This document shows, in pieces, positions 40,664-51,653 of a stretch of 64,000 nucleotides of DNA. The notes beneath the pieces are model-generated. The model was not told the DNA's origin and ran no database searches. It was given only the letters and a program-made list of their open reading frames with translations. Position numbers and translations under genes: made by a program. Positions within the stretch are counted from its first letter, which is position 1; each line of letters starts with the position of its first letter. This stretch comes from Mycolicibacterium sp. HK-90 (lineage in GTDB: Bacteria; Actinomycetota; Actinomycetes; Mycobacteriales; Mycobacteriaceae), in NCBI RefSeq assembly GCF_030486405.1, contig NZ_CP129613.1, forward strand, positions 1,054,001 to 1,118,000. Direction: 5' to 3'.

Positions 40664-41353
40664 CTAGGTGCCGATGCCGGCCCGGCCCAGGGCCGTGACC
40701 AGTCCGTCGGGCCGGCCGGCCGTCGGCAGGGGATCGACCAGCGCGAACTGGCATCCCACCGCCCGCGCCCCGCCGTCGGCTTCCTCGCTGTCGCCGACCA
40801 TCAGCGAGTCTTGCGCGGGCACGCCCAGGCGCCGCAGGGCGGCGGTGAAGATCGCCGGGTCCGGCTTGACCGCGCCGACTTCGAAGGACAGCACGTACTC
40901 GTTGACGTGATCGCCGGCGCCGATCGCCGCGAAGGCCGGGCGCACATCGAACGCGATGTTGGAGACGACGGCCGTCCGGACCCCTTGTGCTCTCAGGCTT
41001 TTGAGCACCCGCGCGGTGTCCGGGTAGGCGCTCCAGCTGGCCGGGTCGATCACGCGGTCATACAGCGATTCGGCGTGGTGGTCGGCGAGCCCTGATTCAC
41101 GCAGCACGTGCAGGTAGGCCTCGCGGTGCAGGTGCGGGGCCAGGTCACGGTTGGCCCAGGCGCGGTACTGCTCGTCGGTCATGGTCACCGAACGCCCGGT
41201 CGGTGCGGTGAGCCGACGCATCAACTCCGCCTGCACGTGGCCGTCGACCTCGCGTTCGTCGACGGCCATCCCCGCAAACCAGCTGTCCTGTTCCTCGAGG
41301 CGGAACAGGGTCCCGGAGAAGTCGAACAACACAGCCGACACCATGTCCGCCAT
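40664..41353 (-). CDS. HAD superfamily hydrolase
   Basis: This 229-aa HAD-fold protein has motif I as FDFSGTLF with the nucleophile Asp11, motif II TAVVSNIAF, and motifs III/IV VKPDPAIFTAALRRLGV and VGDSEEADGGARAVG. The second Asp of the usual DxD is Ser13, so the general acid/base of phosphatases is missing. This fits a dehalogenase or atypical phosphohydrolase. It sits between the sigma factor gene (23 nt upstream) and a Ddn-like gene (9 nt downstream) and probably belongs to their transcript. Confidence 0.85.
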   Translation of the reverse strand: MADMVSAVLFDFSGTLFRLEEQDSWFAGMAVDEREVDGHVQAELMRRLTAPTGRSVTMTDEQYRAWANRDLAPHLHREAYLHVLRESGLADHHAESLYDRVIDPASWSAYPDTARVLKSLRAQGVRTAVVSNIAFDVRPAFAAIGAGDHVNEYVLSFEVGAVKPDPAIFTAALRRLGVPAQDSLMVGDSEEADGGARAVGCQFALVDPLPTAGRPDGLVTALGRAGIGT

Positions 41354-41376
41354 CGTGCCATGGGTGTCGGCCGGTA

Positions 41377-42642
41377 TCAGCCGCGTTCGCGGGACGCCTT
41401 GTCGGTCAGCACGTCTCGTTCGCGTTCGTTGTGGGCCAGGGCCGCGGCCCGGTCGAATTGCTCGGCGGCCTCGTGGTGGCGGCCCAGCCGGGACAGCAGT
41501 TCCCCGCGCACGCTGGGCAGCAGGTACGAGCCGTCCAGCCCCTCGATGCCGTCGATGATCGTCAGTGCCTCCCGCGGTCCGGTATGCATGGCAACCGCCA
41601 CCGCCCGGTTGAGTTGCACCACCGGGGAGGGCGCGATCTGCAGCAGCGCGTCATAGATCGTGACGATGCGCCCCCAGTCGGTGTCCGCGGCGGTGGGCGC
41701 GACGGCATGGCATTCGGCGAGCGCGGCCTGCAGCGCGTATGGCCCCCAACCGCGTTGTCCGCGTGCGTCTTCGGCGCGCTGCAGGGCGGCGATGCCGCGC
41801 TGGATCTGGGCGCGGTCCCAGCGGGCCCGGTTCTGGTCTTCCAGCAGGATGGGGCGACCCTCGGCGTCGGTGCGGGCCGCGAAGCGCGACGACTGGAATT
41901 CCATCAGCGCCACCAGGCCGTGCGCCTCGGGTTCACCGGGCACCAGTGCGGCCAGCACTCGGCCCAATCGCAATGCCTCGGTGCACAGCTCGTCGCGGAT
42001 CCAGCGTTGCCCGAAGGAGGCCGAGTAGCCCTCGTTGTAGATCAGGTAGATCACCGACAGAACGGCCGAGAGCCGCTGCGGGTACTCGTCGCGAGGCGGC
42101 ACCTCGAACGGTGGGTTGGCTTGCGCCAGAGCCTTTTTGGCGCGGGTGATGCGGGCGGCCGCGGTGGCCGTCGAAACCAGGAACGCCCGCGCGATCTCCT
42201 CGGTGCTCAATCCGCCGACCATGCGCAGCGTCAACGCGATCTGGGCCTCTCGGGACAGCACCGGGTGCGCGGCGATGAAGATCAGCCGCATGACGTCGTC
42301 GTCGATCCGGTCGGGATCCCATGCCTCGTCGACGTGTTCGGCCAGGTCCCGGGCCAGCACGGCGTACTTGGCGTCGAGGTTCTCCGCGCGGCGCCAATGG
42401 TCGATGGCCTTGCGCCTGGCGACCGTGGTCAGCCAGGCGCCGGGGTTGCGCGGTACGCCGGACTCCGGCCATTGGGTCAGCGCGTCGAGCAGGGCTTCCT
42501 GCGCGAGATCCTCGGCCAGGCTCACATCACCGACGGTGCGGGTCAGGGTGGCCAGAATCTTGGCCGCTTCCATCCGCCAGACCGCGGCGATGGTTTCTCG
42601 CATGTCGGCAGCGGTCGCGGGGTTGTCGGGCACCTCACCCAT
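41377..42642 (-). CDS. ECF42-type RNA polymerase sigma factor
   Basis: This 421-aa sigma factor has sigma2 (SLAEDLAQEALLDALTQWPESGVPRNPGAWLTTVARRKAIDHWRR, about residues 40-84) and sigma4 (ALTLRMVGGLSTEEIARAFLVSTATAAARITRAKKAL, about 135-171) modules. A C-terminal TPR-like extension of about 240 residues follows (IYNEGYSASFGQRW ... RFDRAAALAHNERERD), the hallmark of the ECF42 group. That group is usually linked to DGPF proteins, and one lies about 1.9 kb upstream. It has a Met at residue 14 that is an alternative start. It probably controls that DGPF gene and perhaps itself. Confidence 0.87.
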   Translation of the reverse strand: MGEVPDNPATAADMRETIAAVWRMEAAKILATLTRTVGDVSLAEDLAQEALLDALTQWPESGVPRNPGAWLTTVARRKAIDHWRRAENLDAKYAVLARDLAEHVDEAWDPDRIDDDVMRLIFIAAHPVLSREAQIALTLRMVGGLSTEEIARAFLVSTATAAARITRAKKALAQANPPFEVPPRDEYPQRLSAVLSVIYLIYNEGYSASFGQRWIRDELCTEALRLGRVLAALVPGEPEAHGLVALMEFQSSRFAARTDAEGRPILLEDQNRARWDRAQIQRGIAALQRAEDARGQRGWGPYALQAALAECHAVAPTAADTDWGRIVTIYDALLQIAPSPVVQLNRAVAVAMHTGPREALTIIDGIEGLDGSYLLPSVRGELLSRLGRHHEAAEQFDRAAALAHNERERDVLTDKASRERG

Positions 42643-42647
42643 TCTGC

Positions 42648-42705
42648 CGAGCAGACGCAGACTCGCATCGACACGCCCGAGAACGTGCGATTCTGCGTCT
42701 GCTCG
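42648..42705. repeat. Long 20-bp hairpin between fadD and sigma gene
   Basis: Arms 42648-42667 (CGAGCAGACGCAG then ACTCGCA) and 42686-42705 pair with a single mismatch around an 18-nt loop. It lies downstream of the minus-strand fadD gene and upstream of the sigma gene start, so it may end the first and hold the promoter of the second. TGTCGA-N18-CGGC on the minus strand (42646-42673) lies inside it. Confidence 0.5.
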
Positions 42706-42716
42706 CGCAGAGAACG

Positions 42717-44318
42717 TCAGCCGATCGCGCGGGCAGCGCCCTCCCAGAACTGGGCCCGGACGGCCTTCTTGTCCGGCTTGCCGAGCGCGGTCACGGGCAC
42801 CGAGTCCACCACGATCACCTGTTTGGGCGATTGCACCGAGCCCTTCCGGTCCTTGACCGCGGCCTGGATCTCCGCTGTCACGCGAGCCACGGCCTCGTCG
42901 TCGGATGCGGCGTCGGGACGCAGCACGATCACCGCGGTCACGGCCTCACCCCACTTCTCGTCGGGGGTGCCGATCACACACACCTGCGCCACCGAAGGAT
43001 GTTCGGCGACAACGTCTTCCACCTCACGTGGGAACACGTTGAAACCACCGGTGACGATCATGTCCTTGACGCGGTCGACGATGAACCAGTAGCCGTCCTC
43101 GTCTTCCCGGGCCATGTCACCGGTACGCAGCCAGCCGTCCTTGAAGGTGTCGGCGGTGGCGTCGGGCAGCTTCCAGTAGCCGCCGGCCAGCAGCGGCCCG
43201 GACACGCAGATCTCGCCGACCTCGCCTTGCGCGACGGGGTTGCCCTCGGGATCCAGTAGCGCGGTCCGCGCGAACAGGGTGGGCCGGCCGCAGGAGGTCA
43301 GCCGCTTCTCGTCGTGGTCCTTCTTGCCGAGGTACGAGATCACCATGGGCGCCTCGGACTGGCCGTAGTACTGCGCGAAGATCGGACCGAACCGCTTGAG
43401 CGCCTCGGCCAGCCGCACCGGGTTCATCGCGGAGGCGCCGTAGTAGACGGTCTCGAGCGAGGACAGGTCACGGGTGTGCGAGTCGGGGTGATCCATCAGT
43501 GCGTAGATCATCGACGGCACCAGCATGGTCGCCGTGATGCGACGCTCCTCGATCACGCGCAGCACCTCGGCCGGATCGAACTTGGGCAGCACGATCATCT
43601 CGCCGCCCTTGACGATCGTCGGCACGAAGAACGCCGCACCGGCATGCGACAGCGGCGTGCACATCAGGAAGCGGGGGTTCTCCGGCCACTCCCATTCGGC
43701 GAGCTGGATCGTGGTCATGGTGGTGATCGACCGGACCGTGCCCATCACGCCCTTGGGCTTACCGGTGGTGCCTCCGGTGTAGGTGAGCCCACCGATGTGG
43801 TCCGGCGGCAGCTCGGCGGCCACCAGGGGGACGGGGGAGTACTTGGCGGCCTCGGCCACCAGATCCTTGGCGACGCCCTCCAGCGCGGCCGGCACCGGCC
43901 CGATGGTCAAGACCTGGCGCAGTGACGGCACCTTCTCCAGCAACCCCTGGGCCCGCTCCACGAAGGCGGGCGTGGGATCGATGATCAGCGTCGTCACCTC
44001 GGCATCCGACAACACATAGGCGTGATCGTCCAGCGAACCGAGAGGGTGTAGTGCCGTGCGCCGGTACCCCTGGGTCTGTCCGGCGCCGATGATCATCAGC
44101 ACCTCGGGCCGGTTCAGCGACAGCAGGCCGACGCCTTCGCCCGTGCCGGCACGGAGCGCCTCGAAGGCCTGAATGTACTGGCTGATGCGTTCCGCGAGCT
44201 CGCCACCGGTCAGGGTGGTGTCGCCGAGGAACAGCACGGGCTTGTCTTTGTTGCGCTTGAGCGCGCCGACCGTGAGGTGGCCGGAATGGATGGGATGGTG
44301 CAGCAGCGCATCACTCAT
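42717..44318 (-). CDS. Acyl-CoA ligase (FadD8-like)
   Basis: This 533-aa acyl-adenylate-forming enzyme has the AMP motif YTGGTTGKPKGVMG, YYGQSEAP, the hinge WLRTGDMAREDEDGYWFIVDRVKDMIVTGG, and the C-terminal Lys in ALGKPDKKAVRAQFW. It activates a fatty or aromatic acid to its CoA thioester. The ATG at 44318 was chosen because it follows a KstR-type box. The position matches M. tuberculosis fadD8 (Rv0551c). Lipid or sterol-derived acids are candidate substrates, suggested by the KstR box. Confidence 0.88.
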   Translation of the reverse strand: MSDALLHHPIHSGHLTVGALKRNKDKPVLFLGDTTLTGGELAERISQYIQAFEALRAGTGEGVGLLSLNRPEVLMIIGAGQTQGYRRTALHPLGSLDDHAYVLSDAEVTTLIIDPTPAFVERAQGLLEKVPSLRQVLTIGPVPAALEGVAKDLVAEAAKYSPVPLVAAELPPDHIGGLTYTGGTTGKPKGVMGTVRSITTMTTIQLAEWEWPENPRFLMCTPLSHAGAAFFVPTIVKGGEMIVLPKFDPAEVLRVIEERRITATMLVPSMIYALMDHPDSHTRDLSSLETVYYGASAMNPVRLAEALKRFGPIFAQYYGQSEAPMVISYLGKKDHDEKRLTSCGRPTLFARTALLDPEGNPVAQGEVGEICVSGPLLAGGYWKLPDATADTFKDGWLRTGDMAREDEDGYWFIVDRVKDMIVTGGFNVFPREVEDVVAEHPSVAQVCVIGTPDEKWGEAVTAVIVLRPDAASDDEAVARVTAEIQAAVKDRKGSVQSPKQVIVVDSVPVTALGKPDKKAVRAQFWEGAARAIG

Positions 44319-44329
44319 GGGGTCCAGAT

Positions 44330-44343
44330 TAGAACGTGTTCCA
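44330..44343. promoter_or_regulatory. KstR-type operator before fadD8-like gene
   Basis: TAGAACGTGTTCCA matches the KstR consensus TNNAACNNGTTNNA at every fixed position. It lies 12 bp before the start codon of the acyl-CoA ligase gene. KstR represses cholesterol-catabolism genes in mycobacteria, so cholesterol-linked control is plausible. Confidence 0.55.
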
Positions 44344-44471
44344 GAAATTGTTGAGCCGATCCCCGATGTCGGCGGTAACACCCGGCCACCCCGGTTCGAA
44401 AAGCAGGTAGCGCTCTACTCGTGTTCTCGCTGGTGGAGCTGCCTAGATTCACTTGTGTAGGGGGGCGGGAG

Positions 44472-44505
44472 CCAGTCCCCGGCGGGTTAGGGACCGCCGG
44501 GGACT
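44472..44505. terminator. 13-bp hairpin after the DGPF gene
   Basis: CAGTCCCCGGCGG and CCGCCGGGGACTG pair perfectly around an 8-nt loop. It is about 50 bp beyond the stop of the DGPF gene on the minus strand and is the likely transcript end. No U-tract is present. Confidence 0.6.
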
Positions 44506-44554
44506 GTGCTCACAAGCACCCGGGGGAGCGCCTCAGTCCGTCAACTGCGACGGA

Positions 44555-45013
44555 TCAGCGGCCGGCGGCCTGACGGGCCTGCTTGGCGATCTTCTCGGCC
44601 AGGTCGGCCTTCCACTGGATCTCTTTCTGAATCCACTCGTTGTCCTGCGGAAACTCCTCGGTCTCGCTGACCCGGCGGACCTCCAGCTTCACGCCGGGAC
44701 CCAGCGGGCACTTGCGGGCCCACTGCTTGGCCTCCTCCTTCGAGGACACCTCGAGCATCCAGAACCCGTTGAACAACTCCTTGGCCTCGGTGTAGGGCCC
44801 ATCGGTGACGACCGGGGGATCGGCGTTGAAATCGACGACGAATCCCTCGTCGGGGTCGGTCAATCCCTCGCCGGCCAGCAGCACACCGGCCTTGATCAGC
44901 TCTTCGTTGTAGCGGCCCATCTGCGCGATGATCTCGTCGAAGTCGATGTCCTGCTCGGACATCGCGAGCTCGGCTTCGGGGGTGGACCGCATGATCAGCA
45001 TGTAGCGCGACAT
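44555..45013 (-). CDS. YCII/DGPF-domain protein
   Basis: This 152-aa protein has the YCII-related fold with the DGPF-type motif as VVTDGPYTEAKELFNGFWMLEVSSKEEAKQWARKCP (about residues 68-103) and an N-terminal MSRYMLIMRSTPEAELAM strand. DGPF proteins are typical partners of ECF42 sigma factors. An AAGGAG ribosome site precedes the ATG. A candidate ECF42 promoter lies about 65-95 bp upstream. The fadD gene separates it from the sigma gene, an unusual spacing. Biochemical function of the family is unknown. Confidence 0.88.
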   Translation of the reverse strand: MSRYMLIMRSTPEAELAMSEQDIDFDEIIAQMGRYNEELIKAGVLLAGEGLTDPDEGFVVDFNADPPVVTDGPYTEAKELFNGFWMLEVSSKEEAKQWARKCPLGPGVKLEVRRVSETEEFPQDNEWIQKEIQWKADLAEKIAKQARQAAGR

Positions 45014-45079
45014 TGTGTGTCTCCTTCTGGTGTCGGGAAGGGGCCCGTTCATTGTTGTTCAAGTGGCCCTCGTAACCAC

Positions 45080-45107
45080 GTCGAACGGCACCTCGCCGAA
45101 ATCGACA
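45080..45107 (-). promoter_or_regulatory. Candidate ECF42 promoter of the DGPF gene
   Basis: On the minus strand TGTCGA (45102-45107) and CGAC (45080-45083) are 18 bp apart. This agrees with the TGTCGA and CGA/TC elements I recall for ECF42 promoters. It would give a leader of roughly 60 nt for the DGPF gene. Confidence 0.45.
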
Positions 45108-45186
45108 TCGCCCACGGAAATTTTTGAAAATTTTTCGCATCGGCCGCCCACGCAGTCCTTAAGCACCGCGGATAGATGTGGATCTC

Positions 45187-46356
45187 ATGAGTGACAAGAC
45201 GCAGCCGAAGCTGTGGCAGGTCGCCGGCACACTGGCAATTGCGGTCATGGCGGTGGGCGGCATGTTCGTGATGACCAGGGCGACGAGCCGGCCCATGGTC
45301 AGCCTCGGGCCGGTGGTCGGGTATGCGACGGTGCGTGACCACGACGCCGTCCTGGTCGCCTATGGACGGTCCGGCGGGACGATCGGTCCGCCGTTCGGTT
45401 CCAACGACACCTGGCAGGAACGCGTCGCCGCGATCGCGCTGGACGACGGCGAGCTGCTGTGGGACATCCAGCTGCACGACACCGAGGGCTGGGAGCGGGG
45501 CGTGCTGGCGGTCGCCGACGGCCTGGCCTACGTCGCGACCGATGAGGGGTTGTCCGTGCTCCAGGTCGACGACGGCAGCATCGTCGTCGGCGACCTCGGT
45601 GACGGTTACGTCGAGTCCTTCAACGGCTACAACGTCGATCCGCGCATCGATGCCGTTGTCGCGCTGACCGATTCCGGGCAGGTCGACGCCGTGCCTTTGG
45701 GGACGACGGACATCGCCGCGGTCCCCGAGGACATCGCCGAGGCGTGGCGCACCACGCTGATCGCCGAATCCTCTCCGACGGGCGACTCGGATTTCGGCAC
45801 CAACCAGGTGGACCCCGCGGCGATGCCCACCGGAATGGCGCTGCCCGGTGGCCAACTCATCACGGTGCCAAAGCCGTACCAGTCGCCCGACCAGCAACTG
45901 CTGCGCGACGGCAAGCCGCTGGCCCGCCTCGACGGCCTCCTCCGGCCCGAGTTGGTCTATGAGGTGGTGCGCACACCGGCGGCGCTGGCCACGCCCGGGC
46001 AGCTCGAGGAGGGCACCGCGATGTTCAACCATCACCATTCGGCGGCGGGCCCGCTCGGTGCGGAGCACGGGGTGGTGCTGGTGGACGGCGAACCAGCCGA
46101 CGATCCGGGCGCCGAGGAACTCCGGCTGTTCGACGTCGAAACCGGCGACACCCTCGCGGTCATCGGCGGTATCGACGGATATGTGCGGGCCACCGCGACC
46201 CCGAAGGGGCCCATCCTGGTGATCGCCGCCGCCGAGGGCACCGGCCTGGACAACGACCGGGTCATCATCGTGCGCACCGACGGCCGGACCACGATGACCC
46301 ACATCGGCGACACGGATTTCTGGGGACGCACCCGAGCAAACGTCACGACGCTCTAG
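45187..46356 (+). CDS. PA2928-like membrane-anchored beta-propeller protein
   Basis: This 389-aa protein has an N-terminal membrane helix (VAGTLAIAVMAVGGMFVMT), then an extracytoplasmic domain with repeated strand units (LDDGELLWDIQLHD, VADGLAYVATDEGLSVLQVDDG, LRLFDVETGDTLAVIGG). The units recall PQQ/WD-type propeller blades, and the layout fits the PA2928 family. The ATG at 45187 was chosen over the GTG three codons earlier. It is probably an anchored binding or scaffold protein. The next gene begins 9 nt later, so co-transcription is likely. Confidence 0.65.
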   Translation: MSDKTQPKLWQVAGTLAIAVMAVGGMFVMTRATSRPMVSLGPVVGYATVRDHDAVLVAYGRSGGTIGPPFGSNDTWQERVAAIALDDGELLWDIQLHDTEGWERGVLAVADGLAYVATDEGLSVLQVDDGSIVVGDLGDGYVESFNGYNVDPRIDAVVALTDSGQVDAVPLGTTDIAAVPEDIAEAWRTTLIAESSPTGDSDFGTNQVDPAAMPTGMALPGGQLITVPKPYQSPDQQLLRDGKPLARLDGLLRPELVYEVVRTPAALATPGQLEEGTAMFNHHHSAAGPLGAEHGVVLVDGEPADDPGAEELRLFDVETGDTLAVIGGIDGYVRATATPKGPILVIAAAEGTGLDNDRVIIVRTDGRTTMTHIGDTDFWGRTRANVTTL

Positions 46357-46365
46357 CATCCGAGC

Positions 46366-47985
46366 ATGACCAGCCCGAACGAGTCAGCCGATCTCGTCCT
46401 CTACGGCACCATCCTGACCGTCGACGATGCGCGGCCCACCGCGGAGGCGATCGCGGTGTCCGGGGGCCGCATCGTCGCCATCGGATCCAAAGCCGAGGTG
46501 GCCGGCCTGGTCGGCCCCGAGACCGACGTCCGCGAGGTCGACGGCTGCGTCCTGCCGGGTTTCATTGAGGCGCACGGTCATCCGTTGATGGAGGCGGTGG
46601 CGTTGTCGGGTCGCATCGTGGATATTCGTCCGGTCACGCTGGCCACCGCGCAGGAGGTGATCGACGCGGTCCACGCCGAGGTGGCGCGGCGCGGTCCCGA
46701 CGGCGCGTTCCTCAATGGTTGGGATCCGCTGCTGCAGAACGGATTGCCCGAGCCGACGCTGGCCTGGCTGGACGGTGTCGCACCGGAGCACCCGCTGGTG
46801 ATCGTGCACAACTCCGGTCACAAGGCGTACTTCAACACCGCCGCGGCCAGACGTGCCGGCCTCACCCGCGACACTCCGGATCCCAAGGGCGCCAAGTACG
46901 GCCGGGACGCCGAGGGCGAACTGGACGGCACCGCCGAGGAAACGGGAGCAGTGTTCCCGCTGCTGGGCGACGCCATCTCGGTCAGCGACTATCCGGCGAT
47001 GCTGGCAGCTGAATGCGCGCGGCTGAACCGGGCCGGGCTGACCACGTGTTCGGAGATGGCGTTCGACCCGATGTTCCGGCCGCTGCTCGCGCAGATGCAC
47101 GACCAGCTGACCGTGCGGCTGCGCACCTACGAGATGTCCACCGCGGAACTGCACACCGATGCCACGCCGTTCGACGGTGACGACCTGGTCCGCCAGGTCG
47201 GCATCAAGATCTGGGTCGACGGGTCGCCCTGGGTCGGCAACATCGACCTGACCTTCCCGTACCTGGACACCGACGCCACCCGGACCATCGGTGTGGTGCC
47301 CGGCTCGTGCGGCCACGCCAACTACACGAAAGAGCAGCTCACCGAAATCGTCGGCACCTTCTTCCCGCGCGGCTGGCAACTGGCCTGCCACGTGCACGGC
47401 GACGCCGGGGTGGACACGATCCTCGACGTCTACGAGCAAGTCCTGCAAGCACATCCCCGCGAGGACCACCGGCTGCGGCTGGAACACGTCGGCGCCATCA
47501 CGCCCGCGCAGCTGCAGCGGGCGCACACGCTCGGCGTCACGTGCAGCCTGTTCGTCGACCACCTGCACTACTGGGGCGACGTCCTCGTCGACGGGCTCTT
47601 CGGCCCCGAGCGCGGTGAACAGTGGATGCCGGCGGGCTCGGCGGTGGCCACCGGGATGCGGATCTCGCTGCACAACGATCCGCCCGTGACGCCCGAGGAG
47701 CCACTGCGCAACATCAGTGTGGCCGTCACGCGGACCGCTCCGAGCGGACGGGTGATGGCGCCCGAGGAGCGGTTGACGGTGGAGCAGGCGATCCGGGCGC
47801 AGACCATCGACGCGGCGTGGCAGTTGTTCGCCGACAACGTGATCGGCTCGCTGCAGGTCGGCAAGTACGCCGACCTGGTGATCGTGTCGGCCGACCCGCG
47901 CGAGACGGCCCCGGAGAGCATCGCCGACCTGGACATACAGGCCACGTTCCTGGCCGGGCGGCAGGTTTACCCGAAAGCCGGTTGA
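46366..47985 (+). CDS. Amidohydrolase (YtcJ-like, Rv0552-like)
   Basis: This 539-aa metal-dependent hydrolase belongs to the amidohydrolase 3 (YtcJ) group. It has the N-terminal beta-sandwich strand VDGCVLPGFIEAHGHP with the HxH-type metal ligands, the ILNGWDPLLQ region, HVHGDAGVDTILDVYE with another metal His, RLEHVGA, and SLHNDPPVTP. A GKYADLVIVSADPRE C-terminal sandwich strand completes the fold. The position matches Rv0552. N-acyl or amide substrates are likely. It follows the propeller-like gene by 9 nt. Confidence 0.88.
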   Translation: MTSPNESADLVLYGTILTVDDARPTAEAIAVSGGRIVAIGSKAEVAGLVGPETDVREVDGCVLPGFIEAHGHPLMEAVALSGRIVDIRPVTLATAQEVIDAVHAEVARRGPDGAFLNGWDPLLQNGLPEPTLAWLDGVAPEHPLVIVHNSGHKAYFNTAAARRAGLTRDTPDPKGAKYGRDAEGELDGTAEETGAVFPLLGDAISVSDYPAMLAAECARLNRAGLTTCSEMAFDPMFRPLLAQMHDQLTVRLRTYEMSTAELHTDATPFDGDDLVRQVGIKIWVDGSPWVGNIDLTFPYLDTDATRTIGVVPGSCGHANYTKEQLTEIVGTFFPRGWQLACHVHGDAGVDTILDVYEQVLQAHPREDHRLRLEHVGAITPAQLQRAHTLGVTCSLFVDHLHYWGDVLVDGLFGPERGEQWMPAGSAVATGMRISLHNDPPVTPEEPLRNISVAVTRTAPSGRVMAPEERLTVEQAIRAQTIDAAWQLFADNVIGSLQVGKYADLVIVSADPRETAPESIADLDIQATFLAGRQVYPKAG

Positions 47986-48014
47986 CGGTCCGCCCACCGT
48001 GGCACGCTCTGGGA

Positions 48015-50635
<2,621 letters not shown>

Positions 50636-50648
50636 GCATCATTGACGT

Positions 50649-51608
50649 GTGCCCACGCTCGACGATGTCCTGGACCGTCTCCACGTCGTCGCGCTGCCCA
50701 TGCGGGTTCGCTTCCGCGGCATCACGGTTCGTGAGGTGGCGCTGATCGACGGCCCGGCCGGCTGGGGTGAATTCGGGGCCTTCCTCGAATACGAACCCCC
50801 CGAAGCGGCCGCGTGGCTGGCCGCAGGCATCGAGGCCGCGTACCGACCGGCGCCGGCGATTCACCGGGACCGTATCCCGATCAACGCCACCGTGCCCGCG
50901 GTGCCCGCGGCCCAGGTGCCGGAGGTGCTGGCGCGCTTTCCCGGTGCGGGCACGGCCAAGGTCAAGGTCGCCGAACCGGGTCAGTCCTTGGCCGACGACG
51001 TCGCACGCGTGAACGCGGTGCGGGCGCGGATCCCGGTGGTGCGGGTGGACGCGAACGGGGGATGGAGCGTCGCAGAGGCCGCCGCGGCCGCGGCCGCGCT
51101 GACCTCCGACGGCCCGCTGGAGTATCTCGAACAGCCTTGCGCGACGGTCGAAGAGCTGGCCGAACTCCGCCACCTGGTGGACGTGCCGATCGCGGCCGAC
51201 GAATCGATCCGCAAGGCAACCGATCCGCTGCGGGTGGTGCGGGCAGGTGCGGCCGACGTGGCGGTGCTCAAGGTGGCCCCGCTGGGCGGGGTTGCGCGGA
51301 TGCTCGACATCGCCGCGCAGATCGCGATGCCGATCGTGGTGTCCAGCGCGCTGGATTCGGCGGTGGGCATCTCCCGCGGCCTGCTGGCCGCCGCGGCACT
51401 GCCCGAGTTACGGCACGCCTGCGGGCTGGGAACGGGTGGATTCTTCGTGGAGGATGTCGCCGACGTGCCCGCGCCGGTCGATGGGTACCTGCCGGTCGGA
51501 CCGGTGGTGCCGGACCCCGCCCGGTTGTCCGGGTTGGCCGCGACTCCGCAGCGCCGGCAATGGTGGATCGGCCGGGTGCGGGAGTGCTACGCACGGATAT
51601 TCGAGTAG
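50649..51608 (+). CDS. menC: o-Succinylbenzoate synthase
   Basis: MenC dehydrates SHCHC to o-succinylbenzoate in menaquinone synthesis. The 319-aa enolase-superfamily product has the acid/base pair in KVKVAEPG (Lys-x-Lys near residue 106), metal ligands in RVDANGGW, EYLEQPC and AADESIR, and the second Lys near LKVAPLGG. The last strand VSSALDSAVGISRGLLAAAAL is typical. It starts at GTG. The position matches Rv0553. It is preceded by a mycolyltransferase gene that is not in that position in M. tuberculosis as I recall it. Confidence 0.93.
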   Translation: MPTLDDVLDRLHVVALPMRVRFRGITVREVALIDGPAGWGEFGAFLEYEPPEAAAWLAAGIEAAYRPAPAIHRDRIPINATVPAVPAAQVPEVLARFPGAGTAKVKVAEPGQSLADDVARVNAVRARIPVVRVDANGGWSVAEAAAAAAALTSDGPLEYLEQPCATVEELAELRHLVDVPIAADESIRKATDPLRVVRAGAADVAVLKVAPLGGVARMLDIAAQIAMPIVVSSALDSAVGISRGLLAAAALPELRHACGLGTGGFFVEDVADVPAPVDGYLPVGPVVPDPARLSGLAATPQRRQWWIGRVRECYARIFE

Positions 51609-51653
51609 GTCTCTACTCTAAGCAAACCGGCCTGGGTGTTCGAGACTCGCTGA

